From Delftia sp. PS-11 (lineage in GTDB: Bacteria > Pseudomonadota > Gammaproteobacteria > Burkholderiales > Burkholderiaceae_C), in contig NZ_JACSYA010000003.1 in assembly GCF_029870285.1 (NCBI RefSeq), forward strand, positions 124,001 to 188,000: a stretch of 64,000 nt of DNA, in the 5' to 3' direction. Under the pieces are notes generated by a model. It was not told where the DNA came from and made no database searches. It saw only the letters and a list, made by a program, of their open reading frames with translations. Below, in pieces: positions 17,059 to 27,046 of the stretch (its first letter is position 1; each line of letters starts with the position of its first letter). The position numbers were made by a program, and so were the translations under genes.

Positions 17059-17171
17059 GGACGGGCTTTCAAAACAGTGCAGGGAATGCACGCCACTCTA
17101 GGCAGTCGCCAGCGTCAGGAATAGCGGTTTGTTTTGAATGAGGTGTCAGAAAAAAATCTACACTCGCCAGC

Positions 17172-18122
17172 ATGCCGGCAATCTCACAGGCCTTTCGCTG
17201 TTTCGACGAAGTGGCGCGCCGTGGCTCGGTGCGCAAGGCTGCGGTGACGCTGCACCTGACCCCAGCAGCCGTGAACCAGCAGATCCTCAACCTGGAGGCC
17301 CTGGTCGGGGTGCCCCTGTTCGATCGTCTGCCCCGTGGCATGCAGTTGACGACGGCGGGTGAACTGATGTTGGCCTCCGTGCGGCGCAGTCAGCGCGACT
17401 TCGACAATGCGCTGGCCCAGATCGAGGACCTGCGTGCCCTGCGCCGGGGCCATGTACGCGCAGGCGTATCGCATGCCACTGCCGAATATCTGCTGCCCCA
17501 AGTCATCGCCAGCCTGCATGCGCGCTACCCTGGCATCACGTTCAGCGTGCGTTCGGGCACGGGTGAGGAGTTGCTGCGTGGCGTGGCGCAGGGTGAGTTT
17601 GATGTGGCCTATTGCCTGCGCCGGCCGCCGCCGCCTGGCGTACAGGAGGTTCGGGCCTGGCCACAGCCGTTGGGCGCGGTCATGGCTCCCAGCCATCCGC
17701 TGAGCACCCGGCCGCGCCTGCTGCGGCTGCGCGATTGCGTGGACTATCCCTTGATTCTGATGGCGCCCGGCATGGAACTGCGCAGCATGCTGGAGAACGT
17801 CGATAGCGCAGTCCTGCATGCGCAGCGGCCTCTGGTGGAAACCAGTTCTGTGCCCATGGTGCGGCGTCTGGTGGCCGGCAGCACGGCCCTGGGCTTCCTG
17901 GTTCCCGACAACGTGGCCGAGGATGTGGCCGCAGGCCGTCTGGTCTGGCGCGCCCTGCATGATGCAGGCGCGCAACTGCCCAGTTGCCTGTACCAGCGCA
18001 CGGGCTATGCCAAGGCCGCTGCCATGCGGCTGTTTCTCGACGAACTGGAGCGCATGGCCGACGAGATGCGGGCGCGCTTCGAAACCGGCGTATCCTGGTC
18101 GCTCAAGGACCTGGCGATCTGA
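17172..18122 (+). CDS. LysR-family regulator divergent from the arylsulfotransferase-like gene
   Basis: A 316-residue LysR protein with the winged HTH at the very N-terminus (AFRCFDEVARRGSVRKAAVTLHLTPAAVNQQILNLE) and a normal effector domain (residues ~90-300). The ATG at 17172 lies 113 bp from the divergent gene at 17058, so it probably controls the arylsulfotransferase-like gene and the coupled Bug receptor. Effector unknown. Its stop is 43 bp from the convergent tgt stop, and no terminator hairpin is evident between them. Confidence 0.85.
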   Translation: MPAISQAFRCFDEVARRGSVRKAAVTLHLTPAAVNQQILNLEALVGVPLFDRLPRGMQLTTAGELMLASVRRSQRDFDNALAQIEDLRALRRGHVRAGVSHATAEYLLPQVIASLHARYPGITFSVRSGTGEELLRGVAQGEFDVAYCLRRPPPPGVQEVRAWPQPLGAVMAPSHPLSTRPRLLRLRDCVDYPLILMAPGMELRSMLENVDSAVLHAQRPLVETSSVPMVRRLVAGSTALGFLVPDNVAEDVAAGRLVWRALHDAGAQLPSCLYQRTGYAKAAAMRLFLDELERMADEMRARFETGVSWSLKDLAI

Positions 18123-18165
18123 GCCTCGGCCCGCGAGCAGGCGATGTGTGGTGCAGCCCCGCGCC

Positions 18166-19425
<1,260 letters not shown>

Positions 19426-19459
19426 CTACACTGGGGTCTTGCGAGACAAGGAGGTGACT

Positions 19460-19945
19460 GTGCTGAAGATCATGATTGCGGTCGATGGGTCCGAGCCTTC
19501 TCTGGATGCCGTGCACCATGCGATTTCACTGGTCCGCCAGGGGCTGAATGCCCATTTTGTGCTGGCCCATGTGCAACAGGAAGCCTCGCTGTTCGAGCTG
19601 GCCACGCAAGACTCGGACATGATTGCTGCCGCCAGCATCGAGGCGGGCATGCATTTGATGGAGCCTGCACTGGCCCTGGTCCGCGCCGCAGGCATTTCCC
19701 ACGAAGTGGAGATCGGCCTGGGCGAGCCGGCAGCCACGCTGGCGGACATCGCCGAGAGCACGGGCTGCGAGCAGATCATCATCGGCGCCCTGGGCCATGG
19801 CGGCCTGCGCCGTGCGCTCATCGGCTCTGTCTCGCGCGAGGTGGCCCGCAACAGCGCGCTGCCCGTGACCATCGTCAAACATGCCGAGTCCGTAGCCGGC
19901 GGCGGCGAGGAGGAGGATGCGATCGGCGATGAGCTGCCTGGATGA
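19460..19945 (+). CDS. Universal stress protein, UspA family
   Basis: A 161-residue single-domain Usp. A GTG start at 19460 is favoured because AAGGAGG lies at the right distance; an ATG at 19472 is the alternative and would remove four residues. The protein starts with the beta strand KIMIAVDGSEPS and ends with IIIGALGHGGLRRALIGSVSREV, which contains the ATP-binding G-2x-G-9x-G-S motif, so it belongs to the nucleotide-binding Usp subgroup. The acidic tail (GGEEEDAIGDE) is unusual. It is probably induced by starvation or stress; no operon partner is adjacent. Confidence 0.88.
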   Translation: MLKIMIAVDGSEPSLDAVHHAISLVRQGLNAHFVLAHVQQEASLFELATQDSDMIAAASIEAGMHLMEPALALVRAAGISHEVEIGLGEPAATLADIAESTGCEQIIIGALGHGGLRRALIGSVSREVARNSALPVTIVKHAESVAGGGEEEDAIGDELPG

Positions 19946-19955
19946 GACGGCAGGC

Positions 19956-20378
19956 TCAGGCGGCGCGGCGTTGCCGTCCCGCGTGCGCATGGCCATGTGA
20001 ATGGCTGTGCGCGTGCGAATGGGCCTGCAGCTTGCCGTGGGGCAGCGTGGACAGGCGCTGGAACATGCGCCGGCAGTAGCCGCGGATGCCCAGGCATTTG
20101 TTGATCTCATCCACGGGCAGGGGGCCTGAGACCACGACGATGCTGTCGGCCTGCTCCCAGTCGCCCGCCGCGCGCAGCCGCCGGCGTGTGCCCAGGGCCC
20201 ATGCATGGATGCGGCTGGGCGAGCCGTGCTCGTGCACCTGGCCGGTCACCAGGTCGAAGGCGATGGCGACCAGCTCGGTCCTGAGCCTGCAGCGGCGCTC
20301 GCCGGTGATGGCGCTGGGCGCCTCACGCATGTCGTACAGGCAATAGCTGCCGGCTTTGAGCTGGTATTGCAAATCCAT
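19956..20378 (-). CDS. Hypothetical protein with histidine-rich C-terminus
   Basis: A 140-residue protein starting at MDLQYQLKAGSY (ATG 20378; the frame is open further upstream, but that stretch is arginine-rich and looks non-coding). It has no signal peptide or membrane segment. The central part (EINKCLGIRGYCRRMFQRL) contains two cysteines, and the last 30 residues are dominated by alternating His (HSHAHSHSHGHAHAG), typical of metal-binding tails in nickel/zinc/cobalt proteins. I do not recognise the family. It ends 10 bp from the convergent Usp gene stop. Confidence 0.55.
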   Translation of the reverse strand: MDLQYQLKAGSYCLYDMREAPSAITGERRCRLRTELVAIAFDLVTGQVHEHGSPSRIHAWALGTRRRLRAAGDWEQADSIVVVSGPLPVDEINKCLGIRGYCRRMFQRLSTLPHGKLQAHSHAHSHSHGHAHAGRQRRAA

Positions 20379-20574
20379 GGCGGTCCTTAGGGCTCGTGAT
20401 GGGACGGGGCGCCGCTCCGGCCTCGATAGGCGCGATGTATCGGCACATTCTGGTACATTGTTTTGGCCGTTGGCAATGCCTGCGGCCACGCAGTGCGTCA
20501 TCTCTTGCGCTGACGCACTGTTGGTAAAGCGGAAAACTGGCACCGCGTTGCGGCGACGGCATCCCAGGGGGCTG

Positions 20575-21801
20575 TCAGAAGTCCAGCAGGCTCAGGCCCA
20601 CGCTGAACACGGTGCGCTTGTAGTTGTAATCGATCAGGCTGTCGCCATAACCGCTGAAAAGCTGGAGATGCAGGCGCAAATTGCTCTTGCCTCCGTTCCA
20701 GCCTTCGCCTAGTGTGCGCAGCCACTCCACCCGTGCGGAGCCGCGGCCCTGACCCAGGGACCCCCGGGCGGTGAAGCCCAGGTAGTTCTGCGCATCGATA
20801 TTCCAGCCCAGACGCACTTCGCCACGGCCCAGGTAGTCCTGGATGCGCGGGTTGTCGTCATTGCTGGCGCTTTCGCGGATGCGCTGCCAGGCCTTGGCGT
20901 GCAACTGCCAGCGGTTGTCCAGCTCGAAGCCTGTCATCAGATACCAGCGGTTCCAGCTGCGCGACAGGGGGTCGCTCTGGCCGTTGGACTGGTGTGCCAG
21001 TCCGATGCCGCTGTAGCGCCAGCGCCAGCCCAGGGGCAGCCGGGCGTCGGTGGGGTAGACGTAGAAAATCTCGGGCTCATGGTCCGTGTTGCGGAAAGGG
21101 CGCGAGATGGCGGGGCTGAACAGCTGCCAGTAGGACTGCTGCGTGTAGCCAAACCACAGCGAGTCCTTGCCCGGCGAGGTGCTGCCGGTCAGCAGGCCCT
21201 GGGCCACCTTGGTGCGCACTGACAACTGCACGCGCATTTCCTCGGTCTTATAGGGCTGGTACAGCGAATCCTGCTTGCCCGGCGACGACGGCTGCTGGTT
21301 GACGCTGTTGGCTGTCACGGCGGACACGGTCACAGGGCGGTAGCCTCGGAAGCTGAAGGTGCCGCAGTCGCTGCCGGGTTCGAGCTCGTAGTAGCGCGAC
21401 AGTTCGCTGTAGCGCGGGTCGCGGCAACCGCCGTTGGTCGGCGTGACAGGCAGTACCAGCCCTGGCGTGCTGTCCGCTGCCGGCAGGGAGGGCGTGGCCA
21501 GTGCTGCGGTGACTGCGGCATCGGCGCTGGCGCTGGCTGCCGGAGCGCTCCAGCCTGTGGCCGGTGGTGGCGTCAGCGGCTGCTGCTGCCGTGCCCAGGC
21601 GTCGAAGCAGGCCAGGCGCGATGCGTTGTCGGTGGTGGCCGCACACTGGCGCCAGGCTTTTTCATCCATGGATGCCGTGGCAGTCTGGGCCTGGGCTGTC
21701 AGCCAGGGGGTCATGCCAAGGCCCAGTGCCAGCGCCCATCGCACAGGCAGGGCGCTGCCGGGCGCCTGCCTGCAGTGGTCCAGTTGCTTTCGATTCATCA
21801 T
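20575..21801 (-). CDS. pldA: Outer membrane phospholipase A (OMPLA)
   Basis: A 408-residue protein (double ATG at 21801/21798) with a signal peptide ending near TAQAQTA. The C-terminal ~270 residues form the 12-strand OMPLA barrel. The catalytic block GLAHQSNGQSDPLSRSWNRW supplies the His-x-Ser pair (HQS) and the downstream Asn of the SRSWNR motif. The chain ends in Phe as outer membrane proteins do. The N-terminal ~120 residues before the barrel are longer than in E. coli PldA and Pro/Ala-rich with a CxxxDARRW-like start (RLACFDAWARQ), a feature of betaproteobacterial versions. It hydrolyses phospholipids displaced into the outer leaflet. The upstream secreted protein gene starts the same leftward run. 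Confidence 0.9.
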   Translation of the reverse strand: MMNRKQLDHCRQAPGSALPVRWALALGLGMTPWLTAQAQTATASMDEKAWRQCAATTDNASRLACFDAWARQQQPLTPPPATGWSAPAASASADAAVTAALATPSLPAADSTPGLVLPVTPTNGGCRDPRYSELSRYYELEPGSDCGTFSFRGYRPVTVSAVTANSVNQQPSSPGKQDSLYQPYKTEEMRVQLSVRTKVAQGLLTGSTSPGKDSLWFGYTQQSYWQLFSPAISRPFRNTDHEPEIFYVYPTDARLPLGWRWRYSGIGLAHQSNGQSDPLSRSWNRWYLMTGFELDNRWQLHAKAWQRIRESASNDDNPRIQDYLGRGEVRLGWNIDAQNYLGFTARGSLGQGRGSARVEWLRTLGEGWNGGKSNLRLHLQLFSGYGDSLIDYNYKRTVFSVGLSLLDF

Positions 21802-21826
21802 TGCGTATCCGGTGAAAACAGCCACG

Positions 21827-22300
21827 TCAGGGAAGGACTCTGCGCAGCACGAAGGCCCGGGGCGGGGCATTCTCGCCTTCGATGTAGTCGCCCCGGATCT
21901 CGCGTGCGCAGCTGCCCTCGACCGCTGTGCCCAGCCAGGTGGCGCTGATGTGCTTGCCATCGGCGCTTTCTTCGAGGGTGACGTTGCCGTCTTCCACATC
22001 GCCGACCATGGGGCGCACCGCTCCGGCGCGTTCTATCGTTCCTTTGACCATTCCCCGCCACTGCGGGTGAGGGCCGAGCTGCAGGTGCACTGCCGTGTCC
22101 TGCCCGTCTATGGAGCCTGCCCATTGGCCCGGCAATTGGCTGTCAGCCATGGGCTCATCCTGCTGGCAGCCAGCATCGCCAGAGGGGGTCGCCTGCGCCC
22201 AGGCTGCGGTACCGGCAGCAAACGCAGCGGCCAGCAGCAGGCCCCGAAGCCGGCTGCCGGTGGCCTGGTGCAAACATGTCGTGAATATTCTTGCGGGCAT
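21827..22300 (-). CDS. Secreted hypothetical protein between rep and pldA
   Basis: A 157-residue protein with a signal peptide (LRGLLLAAAFAAGTAAWAQA). The mature part holds two cysteines (AGCQQDEP, EGSCAREI) and beta-strand-rich repeats such as WAGSIDGQDTAVHLQLG and GMVKGTIERAG, like small lipocalin-type or DUF-type periplasmic proteins; I do not recognise the exact family. Its ATG at 22300 overlaps the stop of the upstream helicase gene (TGATG), so it is translationally coupled to rep, and pldA starts 26 bp after its stop. The three-gene order rep-secreted-pldA therefore looks like one transcript. Confidence 0.6.
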   Translation of the reverse strand: MPARIFTTCLHQATGSRLRGLLLAAAFAAGTAAWAQATPSGDAGCQQDEPMADSQLPGQWAGSIDGQDTAVHLQLGPHPQWRGMVKGTIERAGAVRPMVGDVEDGNVTLEESADGKHISATWLGTAVEGSCAREIRGDYIEGENAPPRAFVLRRVLP

Positions 22301-24369
22301 CAGGGGGTTCCAGGTGTGGGCTGCTGCGCCTTGCGTGCGAATTCGGCGCGCAGCTGGCGCAGCTTTTCCCGGGGGTCTTCGCGCGAGGTGGCGGCATCGA
22401 GCCCCATCTCCTTGATGAAGCGGCTGGGCTGGGTGGCCACCATTTCACGGCCTTTCTTGCGGCGCCTGGTCCAGCTGACGGCCAGCGTGCGCCGGGCGCG
22501 GGTGATGCCCACGTACATGAGCCGGCGCTCTTCCTGAAGGCGCTGCGCGGTTTCGTCGCTGACCTTTTGCTGGCGGCCATCGTCGTCATCGAGCTTGAAG
22601 GGCAGCATGCCCTCGGTCACGCCCACCAGCATCACATGCGGCCATTCCAGGCCCTTGGATGCGTGCAGCGTGGACAGGATGACCATGTCCTGTTCCTTTT
22701 CGCGTTCGCTGATGGTGGACAACAGCGCGATGTTCTGTGCCACTTCCAGCAGGCTGCGCACCTCGGTCTGGGTGGTGGTGCCCGCCGCGTCCTCGATCTG
22801 TCCGCCTGCGCGCTGGGCCATCCAGTCGCAGAACTCCAGCACATTGCTCCAGCGTGCTGCCGCGACCGATTCGCTGTCCTCGCTGTCGTAGAGATACTGC
22901 TCGTAGCCGATTTCCTTGAGCCAGTCGAGCAGGAAGCCGCGCGACGCATCGGCGCCCTGGGTGTGGCGAGCGCGGTATTCGAGGTCGTTGATGTAGCGGC
23001 CGAATTCCAGCAGGCTGTCGTGGGCCTTCTTGGGCAGAGCTGCCTCGAGCATATGGCTGAACAGCGCGCCGAACATGCTGAGTTTGTGCTGGGACGAGAA
23101 CTCGCCGAGCTTGCCCAGCGTGGTGTGGCCGATGCCGCGCCTGGGCGTGCCGATGGCGCGCAGAAAGGCCGGATCGTCGTCGTTGTTGATCCACAGCCGG
23201 AACCAGGCGCACAGGTCCTTGATTTCGGCGCGGTCGAAGAAACTGGTGCCGCCCGAGACCTTGTAGGGGATGCTGGCCTTGCGCAGGGCCTTCTCGAAAG
23301 GCTTGGCCTGGTGGTTGGCGCGGTAGAGGATGGCGAAATCCTTCCAGTCCGGCGGCGGATTGCTGGCCGCGCGCAGGCTCTGGATGCGGGCCAGGGCCCG
23401 TTCGGCCTCGTGTTCTTCGGTATCGCAATCGACGATGCGCACCGGCTCGCCTTCGCCCAGTTCGGAGAACAGCGTCTTGGGGTAGAGCTTGGGGTTGGGC
23501 TGGATCACGTTGTTGGCCGCGCGCAGGATGGCCGAAGTGGAGCGGTAGTTCTGCTCCAGTTTGATGACCTTGAGCTGGGGAAATTCCAGCGGCAGCTTCT
23601 TGAGGTTGTCCAGCGTGGCGCCGCGCCAGCCGTAGATGCTCTGGTCGTCGTCGCCCACGGCCGTGAAGTGCGCGCGGCTGCCCACCAGCAGCTTGAGCAG
23701 CTCGTACTGCGTGGCGTTGGTGTCCTGGTATTCATCGACCAGCACATGGCCCAGCAGGCGCTGCCATTTCTCGCGCACTTCGGCATGGTTGCGCAGCAGG
23801 CGCATAGGCATGCCGATCAGGTCGTCGAAGTCCACGCTCTGGTAGGCGGTCAGCCGCTCCTCGTAGCGCTGCATGATCAGCGCGGTGCTGCGCTCGTTGT
23901 CGTCCTGGGCCATGGCCAGGGCCTTGCGGCTGTCCCAGCCCGCATTTTTCCAGTTGCTGATGGTCCATTGCCACTGGCGGGCCGTGGCCAGGTCTGTCGT
24001 GCCGCCCGCGCAGTCCTTGAGGATGCCCGTCACATCGTCGGCGTCAAGGATGCTGAACTGGGGCTTGAGACCCAGCACATGGCCATCCTCGCGCACCATG
24101 CGCACGCCCAGCGCGTGGAAGGTGCATACCAGCACATCCTTGGCCTGGCGGCCGATCAGGCCGGCAGCGCGCTCGCGCATTTCGGCCGCTGCCTTGTTCG
24201 TGAAGGTGATGGCGGCAATGCGCCGGGGCGCCATGCCTGTCTCGATCAGGCGCGCGATCTTGTGGGTGATCACGCGTGTCTTGCCGGAGCCCGCGCCCGC
24301 CAGGACGAGGCAGGGGCCTTCGGTGTAATGGACGGCCTGCAGCTGGGCCAGATTGAGTCCTGCGGACAT
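22300..24369 (-). CDS. rep: ATP-dependent DNA helicase Rep (UvrD superfamily 1A)
   Basis: A 689-residue SF1A helicase starting at MSAGLNLAQLQAVHY (ATG 24369). It has the Q-motif (LNLAQLQAV), Walker A GAGSGKTR, motif Ia ITFTNKAAAEM, Walker B DEYQDTN, motif III GDDDQSIYGWRGA, motif IV QNYRS, motif V TLHASKGLEW and motif VI EERRLMYVGITRAR. Length and the 2B-domain pattern fit Rep rather than UvrD (720+). Rep clears proteins ahead of replication forks. The start is chosen at the Q-motif; the frame is open 31 codons further upstream, but without family similarity. It heads the coupled leftward run rep-secreted protein-pldA. Confidence 0.88.
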   Translation of the reverse strand: MSAGLNLAQLQAVHYTEGPCLVLAGAGSGKTRVITHKIARLIETGMAPRRIAAITFTNKAAAEMRERAAGLIGRQAKDVLVCTFHALGVRMVREDGHVLGLKPQFSILDADDVTGILKDCAGGTTDLATARQWQWTISNWKNAGWDSRKALAMAQDDNERSTALIMQRYEERLTAYQSVDFDDLIGMPMRLLRNHAEVREKWQRLLGHVLVDEYQDTNATQYELLKLLVGSRAHFTAVGDDDQSIYGWRGATLDNLKKLPLEFPQLKVIKLEQNYRSTSAILRAANNVIQPNPKLYPKTLFSELGEGEPVRIVDCDTEEHEAERALARIQSLRAASNPPPDWKDFAILYRANHQAKPFEKALRKASIPYKVSGGTSFFDRAEIKDLCAWFRLWINNDDDPAFLRAIGTPRRGIGHTTLGKLGEFSSQHKLSMFGALFSHMLEAALPKKAHDSLLEFGRYINDLEYRARHTQGADASRGFLLDWLKEIGYEQYLYDSEDSESVAAARWSNVLEFCDWMAQRAGGQIEDAAGTTTQTEVRSLLEVAQNIALLSTISEREKEQDMVILSTLHASKGLEWPHVMLVGVTEGMLPFKLDDDDGRQQKVSDETAQRLQEERRLMYVGITRARRTLAVSWTRRRKKGREMVATQPSRFIKEMGLDAATSREDPREKLRQLRAEFARKAQQPTPGTP

Positions 24370-24592
24370 GGAAGCGGTTGCGCGGGGCAGACGGTTGAAA
24401 AGCGGAAGCGGCAGCATACCGCTTCGGGGCGCAGGCCAGCGGTCCTTCGTGCGGGCAGCCACAGCCCTGTGTGGCGCATGCCGGCGCGGGGCGGCCCGTG
24501 CGGCTGTGGCGCGCAGGCATCAAGTGTAAAAGTTCACATTGTTTCCTGCAGGGCCATGGGTAAAAGCTATGGAAAAAGATAGGATTTCCATT

Positions 24593-24606
24593 GATCATTC
24601 ATGATC
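24593..24606. promoter_or_regulatory. Inverted repeat in the rep / 24656 divergent region
   Basis: GATCAT-TC-ATGATC is a perfect 6-bp inverted repeat in the AT-rich 286-bp spacer between divergent rep and the unassigned gene at 24656, 50 bp before the latter's ATG. It could be an operator. The rest of this spacer is AT-rich and holds nothing else I can name. Confidence 0.3.
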
Positions 24607-24655
24607 GATTGCTTTTTGCTATCAACTGGTAAGTTATTTGAGGGAGGAGAGCACC

Positions 24656-25375
24656 ATGTCCCAGACAAAGGAAGAGATTGGCCTGGCGGTGGCGTTGCGC
24701 TCGCCGTTGCTCCTGCAGCGGTTCGAGACGCTGTTTGCCGACGCCGCCGCCAGATCGCTGCGCCATTGGCGTCAGGTGCCTCTGGTGAGCGCCCAGGTGC
24801 TCATCGTGGACGGCCAGATGCCTGAGCCCGAGGCTGCGGCCTGGACGCCCTGCGTCATCTATGTGGGCGGCGCGCCTCAGGGGCTGGGCCAGACGCCCCA
24901 GCGTTGGGCCGCCAGCCTCGGTGTGGACTTCGCTGCGGCGGATCTGGTGGACGCGCTCGACAGGGCCGCTGTCTTTCTGATGGACTGGCGGGTACGCCAG
25001 CAACTGGTAGCTTCCCAGGCCCTGGAGCGCGCCCTGGCCGATCTGCAGCGCCAGGGCGCGGACTGCATGTACCGCTTCCAGCTCAGTGCCTGGGTGGCCC
25101 TGCCTGCACCCTGGAATCGTGCCGAATGCCTGCGCGCCCTGGCGATGCTGTGCCGGGGGCCGATGGATATACCGGCGCTGTGCGAGCACAGCGGCATCTC
25201 CTGCGAAACGGCCATTGAGTTGCTGCAGCAGCCCGGGCTGCGCAGCCTGCTGCACTGCAGCCTGCGGTCGGTCCGCCGCCGTACTGCCACCACACCCTTG
25301 CCAGAGGGAGGGACGAACCGGCACTGGGTGCGGAGGCTGGCGGGCTGGGTCCTGGGCCAGGGGAGCGCTGCATGA
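24656..25375 (+). CDS. Unassigned protein with receiver-like N-terminus, partner of the P-loop protein
   Basis: A 239-residue protein; ATG 24656 follows GGGAGGAG at a good distance (a TTG at 24638 is possible). The first ~110 residues alternate strands and helices like a response-regulator receiver (IGLAVALRSPLLLQRFETLF, VSAQVLIVDGQM, CVIYVGG), but the phospho-acceptor is not obvious. Residues ~165-205 (CRGPMDIPALCEHSGISCETAIELL) look like a winged helix. I do not recognise a family. Its stop overlaps the start of the P-loop gene (ATGA), so the two proteins are probably made in fixed ratio and interact. Confidence 0.6.
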   Translation: MSQTKEEIGLAVALRSPLLLQRFETLFADAAARSLRHWRQVPLVSAQVLIVDGQMPEPEAAAWTPCVIYVGGAPQGLGQTPQRWAASLGVDFAAADLVDALDRAAVFLMDWRVRQQLVASQALERALADLQRQGADCMYRFQLSAWVALPAPWNRAECLRALAMLCRGPMDIPALCEHSGISCETAIELLQQPGLRSLLHCSLRSVRRRTATTPLPEGGTNRHWVRRLAGWVLGQGSAA

Positions 25376-25923
25376 CTGCCTTGCAGCCGCCACAGCCAGG
25401 GTCCATGCGTGGACGGGTGTGCCTGCTGGGGCCTGCGTGCATTGGCAAGACCACGGCACTGCGCAGCCTGTGCGGCGGCGACAGTCACGGCGCTGCGGAT
25501 GCCGGCATGTCCACCTGCCCTGATGGCGGCGCCGGGGCACAACTGTGTGAAATCGATCTGGGGCAGGGGCAGTGGCTGCAGCTCATAGGCTGTCCGTGCC
25601 ATGAGGGCTTTGGCTCCGTGCGCCAGTGGGCGCTATCGACGTCGGTGGGGGTGTTGCTGATGGTCGATATCCTGCAGGTGTCGGCGCAAGAGCATGCACT
25701 CCGGTGTCTGGACGAAATTGCCGCCCTGGATGCCGAGCCTGTGGTGATCGTTCTCAGTTGCCGGCCTGCCAGCGGCGCGCAGCAGCAGGCCTTCGGTGCC
25801 GCGCTGTTGGCCGCAGGGTATGGCGTGGTGCCGGTGATCCAGGCCGATCCCCGTGACCGTGCGCAGCTGCTCGATGCGCTGGGCGTGCTCGTAGCCCTGC
25901 TATCCCTGCAAAGTCCTGCCTGA
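25372..25923 (+). CDS. Degenerate small GTPase-like P-loop protein
   Basis: A 183-residue protein with Walker A GPACIGKTT near residue 20 and a following strand-helix pattern of small GTPases of the MglA/SRP-receptor-beta type. The G3 region, normally DxPGxE, reads LIGCPCHEGFGSVRQW, and the G4 NKxD motif is replaced by LSCRPASG, so GTP specificity and hydrolysis are doubtful; it may bind a nucleotide only structurally. The gene overlaps the unassigned upstream gene by 4 bp. I know of similar two-gene pairs in betaproteobacteria but of no assigned function. No roadblock/LC7 partner is present here. Confidence 0.62.
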   Translation: MTALQPPQPGSMRGRVCLLGPACIGKTTALRSLCGGDSHGAADAGMSTCPDGGAGAQLCEIDLGQGQWLQLIGCPCHEGFGSVRQWALSTSVGVLLMVDILQVSAQEHALRCLDEIAALDAEPVVIVLSCRPASGAQQQAFGAALLAAGYGVVPVIQADPRDRAQLLDALGVLVALLSLQSPA

Positions 25924-26007
25924 AGCCATCTGCCTGGATTCAGCGGCCGGGCCGTGTGTCACCACGGTTCGTGTGCCGGCTGCAGGCTTGCTGCCAGAAT
26001 CGCGGGC

Positions 26008-26958
26008 GTGCTGTCCGTCCTGCTCATCACCTTCCCGTTCTTTGCGCTGGTAGCCTGTGGCTTTGCCGCCACATGGCGCGGCGTGCTGCCGCATGCGGCC
26101 ATCCCGGGACTCAATGCCTTCGTGCTGTACTTTGCGCTGCCCTGCATGCTGTTTCGCTTCGGCGCTGGCACGCCGGTTGCGCAGCTGCTGGATGTACGGG
26201 TGATTCTGGTCTACCTGCTGTGCGCGCTGCTGATGGTGGGGGCCGTGGTGGCGCTCACGCGCCGGCGCCTGGGCTGGAATGATGCCGCCTTCGGCGCGCT
26301 GGTCGCCGCCTTTCCCAATACCGGCTTCATGGGGGTGCCCATGCTCGTGGCCTTGCTGGGTCCGCAAAGCGCTGGACCTGTCATCGTCACCATGGCCATC
26401 GACATGGTGGTCACCACCTCGCTGTGCATTGCGCTGTCGCGGCTGGACGTGGCGGGTGGCCATGGCATGGCCGTGGCGCTGCGCAAGGCCTTCGCCGGGA
26501 TGGTGGCCAATCCCATGCCCTGGGCCATCGTGCTCGGCGGCATCGCTTCGGCTGCGGGCTGGCGCCTGCCAGGGCCCCTGGACCGCACGGTGGCCATGCT
26601 GGCCGGCGCCGCATCGCCCGTGGCGCTGTTCACCATTGGAGCCGTGCTGGCGCGTTCGCAGATGAACCACCACGAGCGGGTTGCGGCCCGCGACTATCTG
26701 CCGGTGGCGCTGGCCAAGCTGCTGGCCCACCCTCTGCTGGTGTGGGCCGTGGGGCGCGCGGCCATCGCCATGGGGGTGGAGCTGGGGGAGCAGACACTGG
26801 TGGTGCTGGTGCTGCTCGCGGCACTGCCCAGTGCCAGCAATGTCTCCCTGCTCACCGAGCGCTTCGGCGCCCATGGCGGACGGGTGGCCCGGATCATCCT
26901 GGTGACCACGGCGCTGGCCTTTCTGAGCTTTTCGGGCGCCGTGGCCTTGGTGGCCTGA
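26008..26958 (+). CDS. AEC-family transporter (auxin efflux carrier type)
   Basis: About 316 residues with ten hydrophobic helices. A GTG start at 26008 puts the family's usual beginning (LSVLLITFPFFALVACGF) at the N-terminus; an upstream GTG at 25954 would add a Cys/His-rich stretch unlike the family. Family marks include the LNAFVLYFALPCMLF segment, AFPNTGFMGVPM and ASNVSLLTERFG near the C-terminus. AEC proteins export or import organic acids such as malate or malonate; the substrate is not indicated by neighbours. Confidence 0.82.
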   Translation: MLSVLLITFPFFALVACGFAATWRGVLPHAAIPGLNAFVLYFALPCMLFRFGAGTPVAQLLDVRVILVYLLCALLMVGAVVALTRRRLGWNDAAFGALVAAFPNTGFMGVPMLVALLGPQSAGPVIVTMAIDMVVTTSLCIALSRLDVAGGHGMAVALRKAFAGMVANPMPWAIVLGGIASAAGWRLPGPLDRTVAMLAGAASPVALFTIGAVLARSQMNHHERVAARDYLPVALAKLLAHPLLVWAVGRAAIAMGVELGEQTLVVLVLLAALPSASNVSLLTERFGAHGGRVARIILVTTALAFLSFSGAVALVA

Positions 26959-27046
26959 GTCCGAAGACCCCGGCAAGCCCCCACGAGCGCCAGGCATGGA
27001 CGCTCTCTACAATGCCGCCCATGTTTTTTCCCCGTGAACGGTGCGC

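Noticed and set aside
15832..17124. A 430-codon + strand frame as the real gene in place of the broken arylsulfotransferase-like gene
   Set aside because: The minus-strand halves both show beta-propeller family repeats, while the + strand frame has no recognisable content.
22291..24582. A 763-codon + strand frame opposite rep
   Set aside because: It is the mirror of a helicase with all motifs intact, and its composition is that of a shadow frame.
24656..25375. The protein at 24656 as an active response regulator
   Set aside because: The receiver-like fold is only suggested, no phospho-acceptor Asp with the usual Lys/Thr can be placed, and no histidine kinase is nearby.
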